From: JANELJ01 sp024511395
Lineage (GTDB): Bacteria; Pseudomonadota; Gammaproteobacteria; GRL18
Direction of reading: 5' to 3'
Assembly (NCBI GenBank): GCA_963681975.1
Contig: OY820613.1
Coordinates: 3,658,001-3,722,000 of the forward strand
DNA length: 64,000 nt
Below, one piece after another: positions 27,050-36,233 of the stretch; the stretch's first letter is position 1; every line of letters starts with the position of its first letter. The notes under the pieces were generated by a model. It worked only from the letters and a program-made list of their open reading frames with translations. It did no database searches and had not been told where the DNA came from. The position numbers and the translations under genes were made by a program.

Positions 27050-27775
27050 TCAGGTCTGTATCCTTAAACTGATATTAAATAAGGAAAACAGTCCAAAGGC
27101 AATAATAATAATGCCGGCCAGAGACCGAACCCATTTTTTACGGATAAAGTTGGTCAGGCTTGCAGCAAAGACACCCATTGCAAGCAACATGGGCAGTGTA
27201 CCCAGGCCAAAACTGAGCATCAGCAGACCGCCTTCAATAGCACTGCCGGTGGATATGGACCAGAATAAAATTGTATAAACCAGACCACAGGGCAACCAGC
27301 CCCATAAAGCACCCAGAATAAGCGCCTGAAAAGGGGATTTTACCGGAATAAAGCGCCGACTGATGGGTTCTATATGTTTCCAGATCATACCTCCAGCACG
27401 CTCAATATTACGCAGACCAACCCACCAGCCACCGATATACAAACCTAGGGCAATCATAAACAGGGCTGCAAAAATCTGCAGGCCGAACTGGATATTATTC
27501 AGCAGCGGCAGATTAGCAGCCATCATGCTGATACCGCCTACCAGTACCCCGGACAGAGTATAGCTGAACAGGCGTCCGCCATTATAGGCCAGCAGATAGG
27601 GATAGATGTTTTTAGGCGGCTGAGGCGGCTGGAGAGTGGAGTTAGCATTGTTTCCGGCGGTCGGATTAATGCCAAAGGTCAGGGCTCCGACAATGCCTCC
27701 ACACATGCCCAGACAGTGGACACCGCCGAGTAAACCGGCAATAAAAGCCGCAAGATAGGAAATTTCTACCGGCAT
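27050..27775 (-). CDS. TauE/DsbD-2-like membrane protein
   Basis: 241 residues with about six membrane helices. The first reads FIAGLLGGVHCLGMCGGIVGAL, whose HC-GMCGG motif is typical of the short DsbD-2/TauE-like proteins encoded near cytochrome oxidase maturation genes; further helices include GALWGWLPCGLVYTILFWS with a matching PCG motif and a terminal GIIIIAFGLFSL. The paired Cys in helices suggest thiol or metal (copper) transport across the inner membrane, which is family inference. Its 3' end nearly abuts the DUF4426 gene. Confidence 0.78.
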   Translation of the reverse strand: MPVEISYLAAFIAGLLGGVHCLGMCGGIVGALTFGINPTAGNNANSTLQPPQPPKNIYPYLLAYNGGRLFSYTLSGVLVGGISMMAANLPLLNNIQFGLQIFAALFMIALGLYIGGWWVGLRNIERAGGMIWKHIEPISRRFIPVKSPFQALILGALWGWLPCGLVYTILFWSISTGSAIEGGLLMLSFGLGTLPMLLAMGVFAASLTNFIRKKWVRSLAGIIIIAFGLFSLFNISLRIQT

Positions 27776-27826
27776 AATGGACAGTGTTCCGGTTTTTTGT
27801 GGCTCTTGGTGGGGAGCTTAATACCG

Positions 27827-28603
27827 CTAAATCCCATAATTATAATTCATAATAATAGGGGCATGATCAGAAAAGCGCTCATCCTTATAAATAGAGGTGG
27901 ATTCCAGCTTGTCTGCCAGAGAAGGAGAAATAACCTGGTAGTCAATACGCCACCCCGTGTTGTTGGCCCAGGCCTGACCCCGGTTGGACCACCAAGTGTA
28001 TTGCTCCGGTTCCTTATTAAGTACCCGAAAAGCATCCACTAGGCCGATTTCATCACCAAACAGCTTGTCCATCCAGGCCCGTTCTTCCGGTAAACAGCCG
28101 GAGCGGTTTTTATTACCGTTAAAATTTTTAATATCAATACGTTTATGCACGATATTCCAGTCACCGCAGATAATATAATCGCGTTGGCTCTGCGCCATTT
28201 CCTTAAGCATGGGTTCCAGTATGTCCAGAAACTCCATTTTAAGAACCTGGCGTTCATCTTTGGAGGAACCAGAAGGCAGATACAGGGAAGCCACACTGAG
28301 ATTGCCAAAATCCGCCTGAATATAACGGCCTTCCGTATCGGCTACGTCCCAGCCCAGACCGGTAATAACCTTATCAGGTTCTTTTTTTGAATAGATGGCA
28401 GTGCCGCTATAGCCTTTTTTTTCAGCATCAAAGAAATAGCGGTGATAACCTTCAGGTGCAAATACCGGATCGGATAATTGATCAATCTGGGCCTTGGTTT
28501 CCTGGATACAGACCACATCCGGATCTTCCTTCTGCATCCACTCAAAAAAACCTTTTTTGGCTGCTGCACGGATGCCGTTTAAATTGGTAGAGATGATTTT
28601 CAT
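27827..28603 (-). CDS. xthA: Exodeoxyribonuclease III
   Basis: AP endonuclease and 3'-5' exonuclease of base-excision repair. I place the start at the ATG at 28601-28603 (MKIISTNLNGIRAAAKKGFFEW), giving 258 residues; the longer open frame upstream has no family similarity and overlaps the pyrE promoter. Motifs are CIQETKAQ (metal-binding Glu), YLPSGSS, GDWNIVH, and the terminal SDHAPI with the catalytic His. Divergent from pyrE, with the 132-bp gap shared by both promoters. Confidence 0.93.
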   Translation of the reverse strand: MKIISTNLNGIRAAAKKGFFEWMQKEDPDVVCIQETKAQIDQLSDPVFAPEGYHRYFFDAEKKGYSGTAIYSKKEPDKVITGLGWDVADTEGRYIQADFGNLSVASLYLPSGSSKDERQVLKMEFLDILEPMLKEMAQSQRDYIICGDWNIVHKRIDIKNFNGNKNRSGCLPEERAWMDKLFGDEIGLVDAFRVLNKEPEQYTWWSNRGQAWANNTGWRIDYQVISPSLADKLESTSIYKDERFSDHAPIIMNYNYGI

Positions 28604-28735
28604 AATGTGCTCATATAAAAAACAGCCGCTATTATAACCCACTTTAGGGTATAATTCAGGCTGGCCCGGCAGGAAAATTATCAGCTTAATGGTCAAAAAT
28701 AAGTATTCAACCAGAACAGAAATGAGAGCAGCATT

Positions 28736-29377
28736 ATGCAGGAATATCAAAAACAGTTTATTAAATTTGCCCTGGACACTGGGGTGTTACGTTTTGGTGA
28801 GTTTACTTTAAAATCCGGCCGCCTCAGCCCGTATTTTTTTAATAGCGGTCTGTTTAATACTGGTGGTTCCCTGGCTGAACTGGGGCATTTTTATGCCAGA
28901 GCTCTGATGGACAGCGGTATTGAGTTTGATATGCTGTTCGGGCCGGCTTATAAAGGCATCCCCCTGGCTTCGGCCTGTTCCATTGCTCTGGCCGATCACC
29001 ATAAACGGGATCTACCCTATAGTTTCAACCGTAAGGAAGTCAAAGATCATGGTGAAGGCGGCACAATTGTCGGCGCGCCTCTGCAAGGCAGGGTTATGAT
29101 TATTGATGATGTGATTTCTGCCGGCACTTCAGTCAGGGAGTCGCTGAACCTGATAAATGAGGCTGGAGCAAGCGCCGCTGGTGTGGTTATTGCCCTAGAT
29201 CGTCAGGAACTGGGTAAAGGTGAAGTATCTGCCATTGCTGAAATTGAAAAGAATTATAATATGCCTGTAGCCAGTATTATTAAGCTGGAGCATTTAATTG
29301 CTTATCTGCAGGATGATCAGGCGTTTGCGGAGTATTATGAGAAGGTGGTGGCTTATCGGGAGCAGTATGGGGCATGA
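28736..29377 (+). CDS. pyrE: Orotate phosphoribosyltransferase
   Basis: Makes orotidine 5'-phosphate from orotate and PRPP in pyrimidine synthesis. 213 residues, normal for the gammaproteobacterial type. Visible are FTLKSGRLSPYFFN, FGPAYKGIPLA, YSFNRKEVKDHGEGG (the flexible loop with catalytic Lys) and the PRPP motif VMIIDDVISAGTS. Its last 98 bp are overlapped on the opposite strand by the extended C-terminus of rsmJ. Confidence 0.96.
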   Translation: MQEYQKQFIKFALDTGVLRFGEFTLKSGRLSPYFFNSGLFNTGGSLAELGHFYARALMDSGIEFDMLFGPAYKGIPLASACSIALADHHKRDLPYSFNRKEVKDHGEGGTIVGAPLQGRVMIIDDVISAGTSVRESLNLINEAGASAAGVVIALDRQELGKGEVSAIAEIEKNYNMPVASIIKLEHLIAYLQDDQAFAEYYEKVVAYREQYGA

Positions 29378-30170
29378 TGAAGTGTTCAGTAAGAGCTGGG
29401 ATTATATAAATGTCGAAGCGGTGTTTTTTCATTTTCATGGTGTAGGTTGGGTGTTGCTGGTTTAGGTTTGGGGCTTTTATTGGGCGTTTGACTACTACTC
29501 TTTTTTTGGCTATCTGTAAGGCTGTTTCTAATAACTGGTTGCTGTCGGTGTCATCGCCGATGATTTTTTGCAGGGCCAGCATTTCTTTTTTGACCTGGGC
29601 GGATTTTTTTCGGTGAGGGAACATGGGGTCCAGATAGACTACATCGGGCTGTTTAGGCCAGTTTTTAATGGTTTCTTTGGTCAGCTTGCGGGCATCGCTA
29701 AATTTAAATGTCATTCTTTGAATTATTTCTTTAATATCCTCATGGCAGTTTTCATTAGAGAGTGCATGCTCCAAGGCATCGCATAATAGTGCTGCAGAGA
29801 CCGGGGAGCGTTCCATTAAAATCACCTGTGCACCCAAGCTGGCAAAAATAAAGGCGTCTTTGCCCATACCGGCCGTGGCATCCAGAATAAGCGGTGTAGA
29901 GATTTTATGAAAGCCAATGGCTTTGGCTATGGTCTGTCCTTTGCCGCCGCCGAATTTACGGCGGTGCTCAACGGCACCGGAAGTAAAATCTATAAAAACC
30001 GGACCAAATAACTGTTCTTTGCTGAGCAATTGCAGTCGTTCTGGGGTGAGTTGCAGATAAAAGGCTTCTGTGCTTTCTGTACAATATTGCAAACACCACT
30101 GCTCAGCCAGTGTCCGGGCTTTCTGTGCCAGTAGCGAATCAGATGAATTGGAAGGCAGCAATGGAAACAT
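29280..30170 (-). CDS. rsmJ: 16S rRNA guanine-1516 N2-methyltransferase
   Basis: Methylates G1516 of 16S rRNA with S-adenosylmethionine. The 296-residue frame contains LILDATAGMGKDAFIFASLG (SAM-binding) and VYLDPMFPHRKKSAQVKKE (the DPMFPHR signature of YhiQ/RsmJ). Family members are about 250 residues. Here the conserved part ends near KKHRFDIYIIPA and the frame continues into the antisense strand of pyrE, adding a Pro/His/Thr-rich tail. The native stop was probably lost, giving a 98-bp convergent overlap. Confidence 0.92.
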   Translation of the reverse strand: MFPLLPSNSSDSLLAQKARTLAEQWCLQYCTESTEAFYLQLTPERLQLLSKEQLFGPVFIDFTSGAVEHRRKFGGGKGQTIAKAIGFHKISTPLILDATAGMGKDAFIFASLGAQVILMERSPVSAALLCDALEHALSNENCHEDIKEIIQRMTFKFSDARKLTKETIKNWPKQPDVVYLDPMFPHRKKSAQVKKEMLALQKIIGDDTDSNQLLETALQIAKKRVVVKRPIKAPNLNQQHPTYTMKMKKHRFDIYIIPALTEHFIMPHTAPDKPPPSHNTPQTPDHPADKQLNAPA

Positions 30171-30201
30171 ACATGATCAGTATTTGTTCATAAATAGACA
30201 C

Positions 30202-30220
30202 CCTCTCCCTCTGGGAGAGG
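30202..30220. repeat. CCTCTCCC/GGGAGAGG hairpin
   Basis: CCTCTCCC, loop TCT, GGGAGAGG, followed by CAGGGGTGAGGGG. The stem matches the hairpin after trpD (7044-7064), so this is a dispersed intergenic motif. It lies just upstream of rsmJ. Confidence 0.6.
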
Positions 30221-30245
30221 CAGGGGTGAGGGGCTTTTCTGAGGC

Positions 30246-30284
30246 AAAAAAAAGCTGCAACAGAAAACTGTTACAGCTTTTTTT
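30246..30284. terminator. Bidirectional intrinsic terminator
   Basis: An A8 run, GCTG, one mismatch, ACAG, loop AAAA, CTGT, CAGC, and a T8 run. It would end transcription of the OmpA gene (minus strand, stop at 30323), and its symmetric tails also allow use from the left. Confidence 0.8.
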
Positions 30285-30322
30285 AAACCATACTTCTAAA
30301 ACTAAGTTTTTATAATAAAAAA

Positions 30323-30967
30323 TTAGTTAGCAGTATTGATATCGATAACTACACGACGGTTCTGAGCACGACCTTCTTTAGTTGAATTATCAGCAACAGG
30401 CTCGCTTTCACCTTTACCAATAACAACAAAGTCAGCAGTAGCACCAATAGATTTCAGGTAATCAACAACGGCCTGGGCACGACGCTCAGACAGTTTCTGG
30501 TTATATTCTTCAGGACCGGTGCTGTCAGTATGACCGATAACTTCAACGGTTTCAGTACGGTGACAACCTTCAGGCAGTTCTGCAAGGATAAAGTCGCGTG
30601 CGGCGGCTAGTTTTTCTTTATCAATATCTTTGACAACTGCGCTATCAAAGTCAAAGTGCAGGTCTTTCAGTACAATAACATCTGGGCATTTTGGTGGGTT
30701 GTCAGTAACAACCACTTCTTTCATGTCGTTTTTAACAACAATTTCAGAAACACCCATGGCTTTTTCATAGCCACATTCTTCCAGTTTTACATCAGTGGCC
30801 TTGAAACGGTCACGCCAGCATTCGCCGTAACTGTTTTTCCAGACTTCACCATATAAATTAGTTACATAGTCCTCTACAAAACCATCACCTTCAGCAGTGG
30901 CTGTTGCAGACATAATACCCATTGTTAAACCAATAGCTGACATAGCAAGAAGTTTTTTTATCGCCAT
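30323..30967 (-). CDS. OmpA-family peptidoglycan-binding protein
   Basis: Start chosen at the ATG at 30965-30967, preceded by AAGGGAA, giving 214 residues and a clean signal peptide (KKLLAMSAIGLTMGIMSATATA). The N-terminal region has FVEDYVTNLYGEVWKNSYGECWRD, a Trp- and Cys-containing segment seen in short OmpA-like proteins of sulfur oxidisers and Nitrosomonas-like bacteria (from memory). The C-terminal OmpA domain shows LHFDFDSAVVKD, EVIGHTDSTGPEEYNQKLSERRAQAVVDYL and NRRVVIDI. It lacks an eight-stranded barrel and probably tethers the envelope to peptidoglycan. Confidence 0.9.
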   Translation of the reverse strand: MAIKKLLAMSAIGLTMGIMSATATAEGDGFVEDYVTNLYGEVWKNSYGECWRDRFKATDVKLEECGYEKAMGVSEIVVKNDMKEVVVTDNPPKCPDVIVLKDLHFDFDSAVVKDIDKEKLAAARDFILAELPEGCHRTETVEVIGHTDSTGPEEYNQKLSERRAQAVVDYLKSIGATADFVVIGKGESEPVADNSTKEGRAQNRRVVIDINTAN

Positions 30968-31061
30968 AACGATTCCCTTTTTTTTAAAATGTTTTATCAT
31001 GATTAAGAATAGCTTGCGTTTCAGGCTGATACAAGCAAAATTTTGTATTTCCGAGGAATTA

Positions 31062-31364
31062 ATGGCAAATTATATCATATTTTTTTAATAGTGGCAGTTA
31101 TCTGGTACTGGTGGAATTCAGTCAGTGCTTATGACGCCGCTTATCGGGAAGCAAAAGCGGTCTGTAAGCGTATGAATCTGCAGTTTCTGGATGACCCTGG
31201 ATGTTATAAAGCTGCGTTTATGCCGTCATCCTAAAAGCTATATGCAGTTTTGCCGTACCTATGAGTTTGAATTCAGCAGCGATGGCGACAGCCGTTACAA
31301 GGGTTTTGTCAATATCGCTGGAAAACAGCCTAAAGGTGTGGATATGGATACCTATCGGGTCTGA
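31062..31364 (+). pseudogene. DUF3301-family small protein with two frameshifts
   Basis: ATG at 31062 gives MANYIIFF and then stops at a T7 run (31080-31086). With eight T the frame would continue LIVAVIWYWWNSVSAYDAAYREA and CKRMNLQFLDD, the membrane anchor and Cys motif of DUF3301 proteins. A second shift near 31190 is needed to reach KLRLCRHPKS, CRTYEFEFSSDGDSRYKGFV and the stop at 31362-31364. The reading-frame damage sits partly in a homopolymer, so a sequencing error cannot be excluded for the first shift. Confidence 0.75.
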
Positions 31365-31385
31365 AACAGGGTAGCTCCAGGCACG

Positions 31386-32405
31386 TTACTGAGGATAAAC
31401 CTGCAGGGGCGGGTTCTGCAGTGCTGCCAGCTGTTCCTTGAGCTGCAGGATATGTTCACCCCAGAAGGTTTCGGTATTAAACCAGGGAAAGGCTTTGGGA
31501 AAGGCCGGATCATTCCAGTGTTTGGCCAGCCAGCCGGCATAGTGAATAATACGCATACTTCGCAGGGCTTCAATCAGGTTCAGTTCCGCCGGGTTAAAAT
31601 CACAGAATTCTTTATAACCTTCCAGCACTTCCCTTAACTGTATTTTCTGTTCATGAGGTTCCCCGGAAAGTAGCATCCATAAGTCCTGTATGGCTGGGCC
31701 GTTACGGCTATCATCAAAGTCCACAAAATGGGGACCGTCATCCGTCCATAAAATATTGCCGGGGTGGCAGTCACCGTGCAGGCGGATAATATCCGGCTGG
31801 CACTGAGCGTATTTGCTTTCAACGTGCTCTAAAATATCAGCTACAATGGCTTTATACGAGGGTATATACAAGTCCGGTAGAAAATTATTGTCCAGAATAT
31901 ACTGGTGAGGGCGAATAATAAATGAATCTATAGACAGGGTAGGGCGATGCTGAAATGGCCGGCTTTTACCAACGGAATGAATGCGGCCCATAAACTTGCC
32001 CAGTTGATACAGATGATCCAGGTTGGTCAGTTCCGGTGCCCGTCCACCATGGCACTGATAAAGGGAAAAACGGTAGCCGGCAAAATAAAACAGGCTGTTG
32101 GTTTGCCCTGTATCAGCCTGCTTCAGGTATAAGGGCGGAATAACAGGAATATCCAGTTCAGCCAGTTCTGTGGAAAACTGATGTTCTTCCAGAATCTGCT
32201 GATCACTCCATCGATGGGGGCGATAGAATTTTGCAATCAGCGGTACAGAATCTTCTATGCCGATCTGGTATACCCGGTTTTCATAACTGTTCAGCGCCAG
32301 TAACCGGGCATCAGAGAGATAGCCCAGGCTTTCCACGGCATCAATAATAGTATTAGGATCCAGCCTGGAGTAATCATCAGCCAGTTCGGTGGAATCTGCA
32401 GTCAT
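31386..32405 (-). CDS. srkA: Stress response kinase A (YihE/RdoA)
   Basis: A 339-residue protein kinase-like phosphotransferase linked in E. coli to envelope stress and survival. Motifs include YENRVYQIG (nucleotide loop), PLIAKFYRPHRW with the Lys, IRLHGDCHPGNILW (catalytic loop with Asp) and HFVDFDDSRNGPAIQDLW (metal-binding Asp). Its ATG overlaps the stop of the DUF3549 gene by 4 bp, so it is co-translated with it and with rnd. Confidence 0.93.
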   Translation of the reverse strand: MTADSTELADDYSRLDPNTIIDAVESLGYLSDARLLALNSYENRVYQIGIEDSVPLIAKFYRPHRWSDQQILEEHQFSTELAELDIPVIPPLYLKQADTGQTNSLFYFAGYRFSLYQCHGGRAPELTNLDHLYQLGKFMGRIHSVGKSRPFQHRPTLSIDSFIIRPHQYILDNNFLPDLYIPSYKAIVADILEHVESKYAQCQPDIIRLHGDCHPGNILWTDDGPHFVDFDDSRNGPAIQDLWMLLSGEPHEQKIQLREVLEGYKEFCDFNPAELNLIEALRSMRIIHYAGWLAKHWNDPAFPKAFPWFNTETFWGEHILQLKEQLAALQNPPLQVYPQ

Positions 32406-33565
32406 AAATGACCTTCAGTCTGTTTCAGGGAGCTGAAAAAGGCACCAATGGCCTGGCTTAACTGTCCGGAACGCTCCGGTGAGCGGAAGGCCTGCAGAAC
32501 TGGCTCACGCATACCGGGGATAAACATTAAGTCAGCGAGTATGGCATTAAACGCACCCTGTCCATGTTCGGTTTTAACCAGTACTTCAAGCCAAAGGATT
32601 AATACCTCGTATTGTTTCAGACTCTGCCAGCAGCGGCCGGAAACAGCAGCCAGTACTTCAATATCCCTGCCGGCAGGTGATTCCAGTATCTGCAGTATAA
32701 ACCGGGCAGGCTGGTGAGCTGACTGGCTCTGTGAGGTGGCACGAATTGCCGCAGCACAAAATGAAGCTAGTGACTGTGGATCTGTATTATGTGTTAATTC
32801 ATACTCAGCCCGTTGATAAATAGCCTGGCTTAAGGTAGCTGATATGGGGTGATTTTCCAGGCAGTGGCTTAATGCCAGAAATGGCGGTACAGGCATTTGG
32901 GCAAGCGCATCAATTAATAATTGCTCATTGCTTAGCGGTGCTGTGCTTTCAGCAGTACCTTGTGGATAGCTTTCATCCAGCCGGGTGGCAAAATCCGCCA
33001 GTCCCTGAAATCCCAGTTCCTCCCAGTGGCTAAACTGGTTGTCTCCGGCAAACCAGGCCTGTGCAGGCTCATAGTAATGTGAGGGTGGCAGTCTGAGGTG
33101 CTTTTGTGCTAGGGCATGGAAATTCGTCATTTGCTCTTGTTTGGGCTGAAAACCATAAGGGTTATCCTTCATGGCACTTTCCAGAGTATGCAGCTGACTT
33201 TTATCGGAGTTTTTAATGGCGAGCAGGTACTGGTTTAAGGCATCATATAAACGCTTTAAAAAGTCATCCCTAGCAGCCAGATTCAGACGAGCCTGTTCAT
33301 CCAGGGGTAATTTTATAAACCAGACAAAATGGGCTGCAGGCGAGTGCTGGTTGTCAGTATTACCGGCACTATTTACGGGCCAGAACAGTATGGCCAGCCA
33401 GGTATGCTGTAAAAAAGGCGTAGGGCAGGGGAGCTGAGTCTGTTCAAATTCAGCCAGTTTCTGTTTATCCAGGGGGCGGATATTTCTTCCAATGTCATAA
33501 CACTGAAAATCACAGCCAATCAGGGTAAAGAACTGCTGAATACTATTAAGCTTATTGATTTCCAT
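32402..33565 (-). CDS. DUF3549 protein
   Basis: 387 residues starting MEINKLNSIQQFFTLIGCDF and containing QHTWLAILFWPVN, LDEQARLNLAARDDFLKRL and SHYYEPAQAWFAG, typical of the DUF3549 family of gammaproteobacteria. The remainder is helical and repeat-like, without a signal peptide or membrane segment. The function is unknown. It overlaps rnd at its start by 14 bp and srkA at its end by 4 bp, forming a tight rnd-DUF3549-srkA operon. Confidence 0.85.
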   Translation of the reverse strand: MEINKLNSIQQFFTLIGCDFQCYDIGRNIRPLDKQKLAEFEQTQLPCPTPFLQHTWLAILFWPVNSAGNTDNQHSPAAHFVWFIKLPLDEQARLNLAARDDFLKRLYDALNQYLLAIKNSDKSQLHTLESAMKDNPYGFQPKQEQMTNFHALAQKHLRLPPSHYYEPAQAWFAGDNQFSHWEELGFQGLADFATRLDESYPQGTAESTAPLSNEQLLIDALAQMPVPPFLALSHCLENHPISATLSQAIYQRAEYELTHNTDPQSLASFCAAAIRATSQSQSAHQPARFILQILESPAGRDIEVLAAVSGRCWQSLKQYEVLILWLEVLVKTEHGQGAFNAILADLMFIPGMREPVLQAFRSPERSGQLSQAIGAFFSSLKQTEGHL

Positions 33566-34763
33566 TTAAGCCTTCCATCTCTGGCCGGTTATTTTCCGTG
33601 TTCTGTAGAGTGTTCAGCGGGCTGACCAGTCTCAGGCGGCCTGAATGATAGCTCAGTAATTTTTTGCCTTCAAGAAACAATAACAGGTCATTGCCGGCCA
33701 GTTCTTTACGCCAGCCGGATAAAATAGCCAGATCCCGCCTCCCCTGAATCAGGGCATTCAGCTCTTTGCGACTGCACAGGCAGGCGGGGCTGATCTGATT
33801 ATCCCGGGCTGACATATGCAGCACTGCCATCAGGCAATCTGCCAGGGCTTCCTCATCCTGGCTGAGCTTCTGGTAACTGGGCAGTACCGGACAGTCCTGG
33901 TCCGGTGTCTGCAGACCTTTCTGGATCAAAGTCATTAAGTCTGCTGCATGATGATTTAAAAAGGCCCTGTTCAGTTTGTAGTTCTGATACAGTTCCTCCT
34001 GAGTGGCCGGTGCATTGACAGATAAGGCAATCAGAGCTTCATCGCTGAGGATTCGGCGACGGGGACGGTTACGCTCAATAGCCTGTTGTTCACGCCAGGC
34101 TGTGAGTTTCTGGATAATAGCTAACTGCTGTTTTTTTAAGCGGTTTACGCCCCGAATTTTGCACCACATGGTTTGCGGAGCAGGGGCATAGGTTGAACTG
34201 CTGGAGAGAAAGTCAAAATCATCCCTGAGCCATTGTAATCGACCCTGTTGCTCCAGTTGCTGTTTCTGAATGGGATAGAGTTCAGCCAGGTGGCGAACAT
34301 CATCGGCAGCATAAGTGAGCTGTTTCTGTGTTAAGGGGCGTTTTAACCAGTCAGTGCGGGTCTGGGATTTGTCCAGTTCAATATTAAGCAGTTGTTTTAC
34401 CAGGTTGGCATAACCGATTTGTTCGCCAAAACCTGACAGGGCCGCCGCAATCTGGGTATCAAAAATGTTTTCAGGTACAGAACCCTGCAGGAAATAAAAA
34501 ATTTCCAGATCCTGGCGGGCAGAATGAAAAACCTTGATTATTGCCGGCTGATACAGCAGGTTCATTAAAGGTGTTAAATCTTTAAGTGCAAGCGGGTCAA
34601 TTAAAGCCAGTTGCTTGCCGTCACAGATCTGCACCAGAGCCAGTTTAGGGTAATAGGTGGTCTGCCGTTCGAATTCCGTATCCACAGCCAGAAAGTTACT
34701 GTCAGAAAAGGTTTTGCAAATCTGGCTTAAAGCCTCCAGCGTATCAATAAATTGAACCTGCAT
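33552..34763 (-). CDS. rnd: Ribonuclease D
   Basis: 3'-5' exoribonuclease that trims tRNA and other stable RNA ends. The 403-residue protein has the DEDD exonuclease motifs FLAVDTEFERQTTYYP, VKVFHSARQDLEI (Exo II, as IIKVFHSARQDLEIF) and LTYAADDVRHL (Exo III), followed by HRDC regions (KLTAWREQQAIERNRPRRRILSDEALI). An AAGGAA site precedes its ATG. It heads the operon with DUF3549 and srkA and is divergent from the split usp gene. Confidence 0.94.
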   Translation of the reverse strand: MQVQFIDTLEALSQICKTFSDSNFLAVDTEFERQTTYYPKLALVQICDGKQLALIDPLALKDLTPLMNLLYQPAIIKVFHSARQDLEIFYFLQGSVPENIFDTQIAAALSGFGEQIGYANLVKQLLNIELDKSQTRTDWLKRPLTQKQLTYAADDVRHLAELYPIQKQQLEQQGRLQWLRDDFDFLSSSSTYAPAPQTMWCKIRGVNRLKKQQLAIIQKLTAWREQQAIERNRPRRRILSDEALIALSVNAPATQEELYQNYKLNRAFLNHHAADLMTLIQKGLQTPDQDCPVLPSYQKLSQDEEALADCLMAVLHMSARDNQISPACLCSRKELNALIQGRRDLAILSGWRKELAGNDLLLFLEGKKLLSYHSGRLRLVSPLNTLQNTENNRPEMEGLNGNQ

Positions 34764-34860
34764 TAAATTCCTTAGTTTAAAAAATATTGTTATATTAACT
34801 TATATTAACAATAGTTGGTAATAAGAATTCTGAAATAAGGCCTGAAATAAGGAAAGTCAT

Positions 34861-34980
34861 ATGGATAATTATAAAAACATTCTTGTTGCTGTGGACTTAT
34901 CGGAGGACTCAGAGCATGTCTGTCGTAAAGCCCTCAGACTGGCACAGGATAACAGAGCGAAGCTGACCCTGGTGTATGTA
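34861..34980 (+). pseudogene. Universal stress protein (UspA family), 5' part
   Basis: Starts MDNYKNILVAVDLSEDSEHV with the strand-1 and ATP-site Asp of the Usp fold, then CRKALRLAQDNRAKLTLVYV. After 40 residues IS copy 3 interrupts it at TATGTA. A GGAAAG site precedes the ATG. The rest of the gene is at 36234-36605. Confidence 0.85.
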
Positions 34981-36233
34981 GTTCAACCTGAATAATACCA
35001 TTTTAATGCCTTTTTAATACTTCGGGTAACGCCTCGCTTCTGAACTGAGATAAAAACTTTAGTGTCTTTTACTTCATGTCCACGATAACCCCAGTCAACA
35101 AAGCACTGTTCCGGCTGTACGGCTGTAAACTGTTTTATCTGTTCCAGTTGTGGCAGTAGAGTGTGTCCATCATAAGGATTGCCCGGACAACTTTGAGCGC
35201 CAATAACAAAGCCTTCCTTGTTAGTTACCGCGATACTGGTTTTAACACCAAATTCATAAGGCTTATGAGCTTTGCCTTTACTGATACACTCGACTTCCGG
35301 TGCATGTAAACTGTAAAGCTTGTTTTTACTGTGCTGCTCCTGCTCAATCAGTTTCTGAGCCTGTTTTAGAGCTACTTCAAACAATGACTGAATATCGACA
35401 GAATAATTGGGCAGTTGTCGTTCAATATCCCGTTTAACACGACCTAAACGGGATTTCAGTTTATTGTTCATTTTCTTCATGCGTTTAAACTGTTTTGCAT
35501 AAGCATAACGACTGGTCATTAGTACATATTGCGGCCCAACCCGATTATAGTTCTGGCGCAGTTTAATACCGTGCTCTTTGGACAGTTTAACCAGGTTTTC
35601 TCTGGCTTTGTTCAGGAGCTTTGAATCGGTTGGAAAAGCGATGTTCTTTTCCTGTACGGTAGTATCTACCGTGACTTTCTTTAAACTGCCGGGCTTTATG
35701 GTTTTACTCTTTAGTCCGGCTTTAATGGTTTCAATCAGTAATTTTTCACTGCCTGATTTACCCGGCCGGTTACGCCATTTGGTCATGGTCGTAGGGTGTA
35801 TTGGCATCTTATGCTGAAAGTATTCTTCACCACAGAAATACTGCCAGTACGGATTTTCTGTCCAGCCTTTTACTACCTGTTCATCTGATAAATCATGAAG
35901 GTGTTTCAGGTAATGCAATCCTGCAATCAATCAAGTGCGTATGGCAGGAGCACCTTTAGTGGATACAAACAGAGCGCCCCATTCTTTATCAGGACTTTCC
36001 CGGTCTATGTGTTTTGATAACTTAATCAACTCATGGTTTATGTCCAGCATGTTTTCAAGGCGCATCCTGAACAGGTCTTCCTGAGGTATTTTTAGCTGTT
36101 TCTCTGGCTTCATTCTGGTCTGGAAATTTGCAAGGTAATAAGGCTTATTTTACCAAAAACCTGCAAATTTAACACCTATAATTCGCCAGTATTTCCTTAT
36201 AAATCAATGTGATATGATTCGTTCAGGTTAGAC
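34981..36233 (-). mobile_element. IS5/IS1182-like element, copy 3 (1253 bp, internally deleted)
   Basis: Flanked by TATGTA (34975-34980) and TGTGTA (36234-36239), the expected 6-bp duplication with one change. About 245 bp are missing just inside the left end, where the other copies encode the transposase C-terminus; the breakpoints share TTTTAA-like sequence. It is the oldest-looking copy of this element here. Confidence 0.92.
34983..36113 (-). pseudogene. IS5/IS1182-like transposase, truncated and stopped
   Basis: The start MKPEKQLKIPQEDLF at 36113 runs 60 residues to a TGA at 35931-35933, where the other copies have CGA (Arg). After it the frame continues for 315 residues up to KKALK, then the deletion removes the Glu-containing IEPEIGHMKNDG segment. 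It also carries WGYRGHEV in place of RGYRGHEV. It cannot encode an active enzyme. Confidence 0.9.

Noticed and set aside
27050..27775. cytochrome c biogenesis protein CcdA
   Set aside because: The HCxGMCGG start and overall length fit the DsbD-2/TauE-like group better, and no ccm or thioredoxin-like gene is adjacent.
28604..28750. 49-residue N-terminal extension of exonuclease III
   Set aside because: The family begins at MKIISTNLNGIRA. The upstream codons overlap the pyrE start region and show no conserved features.
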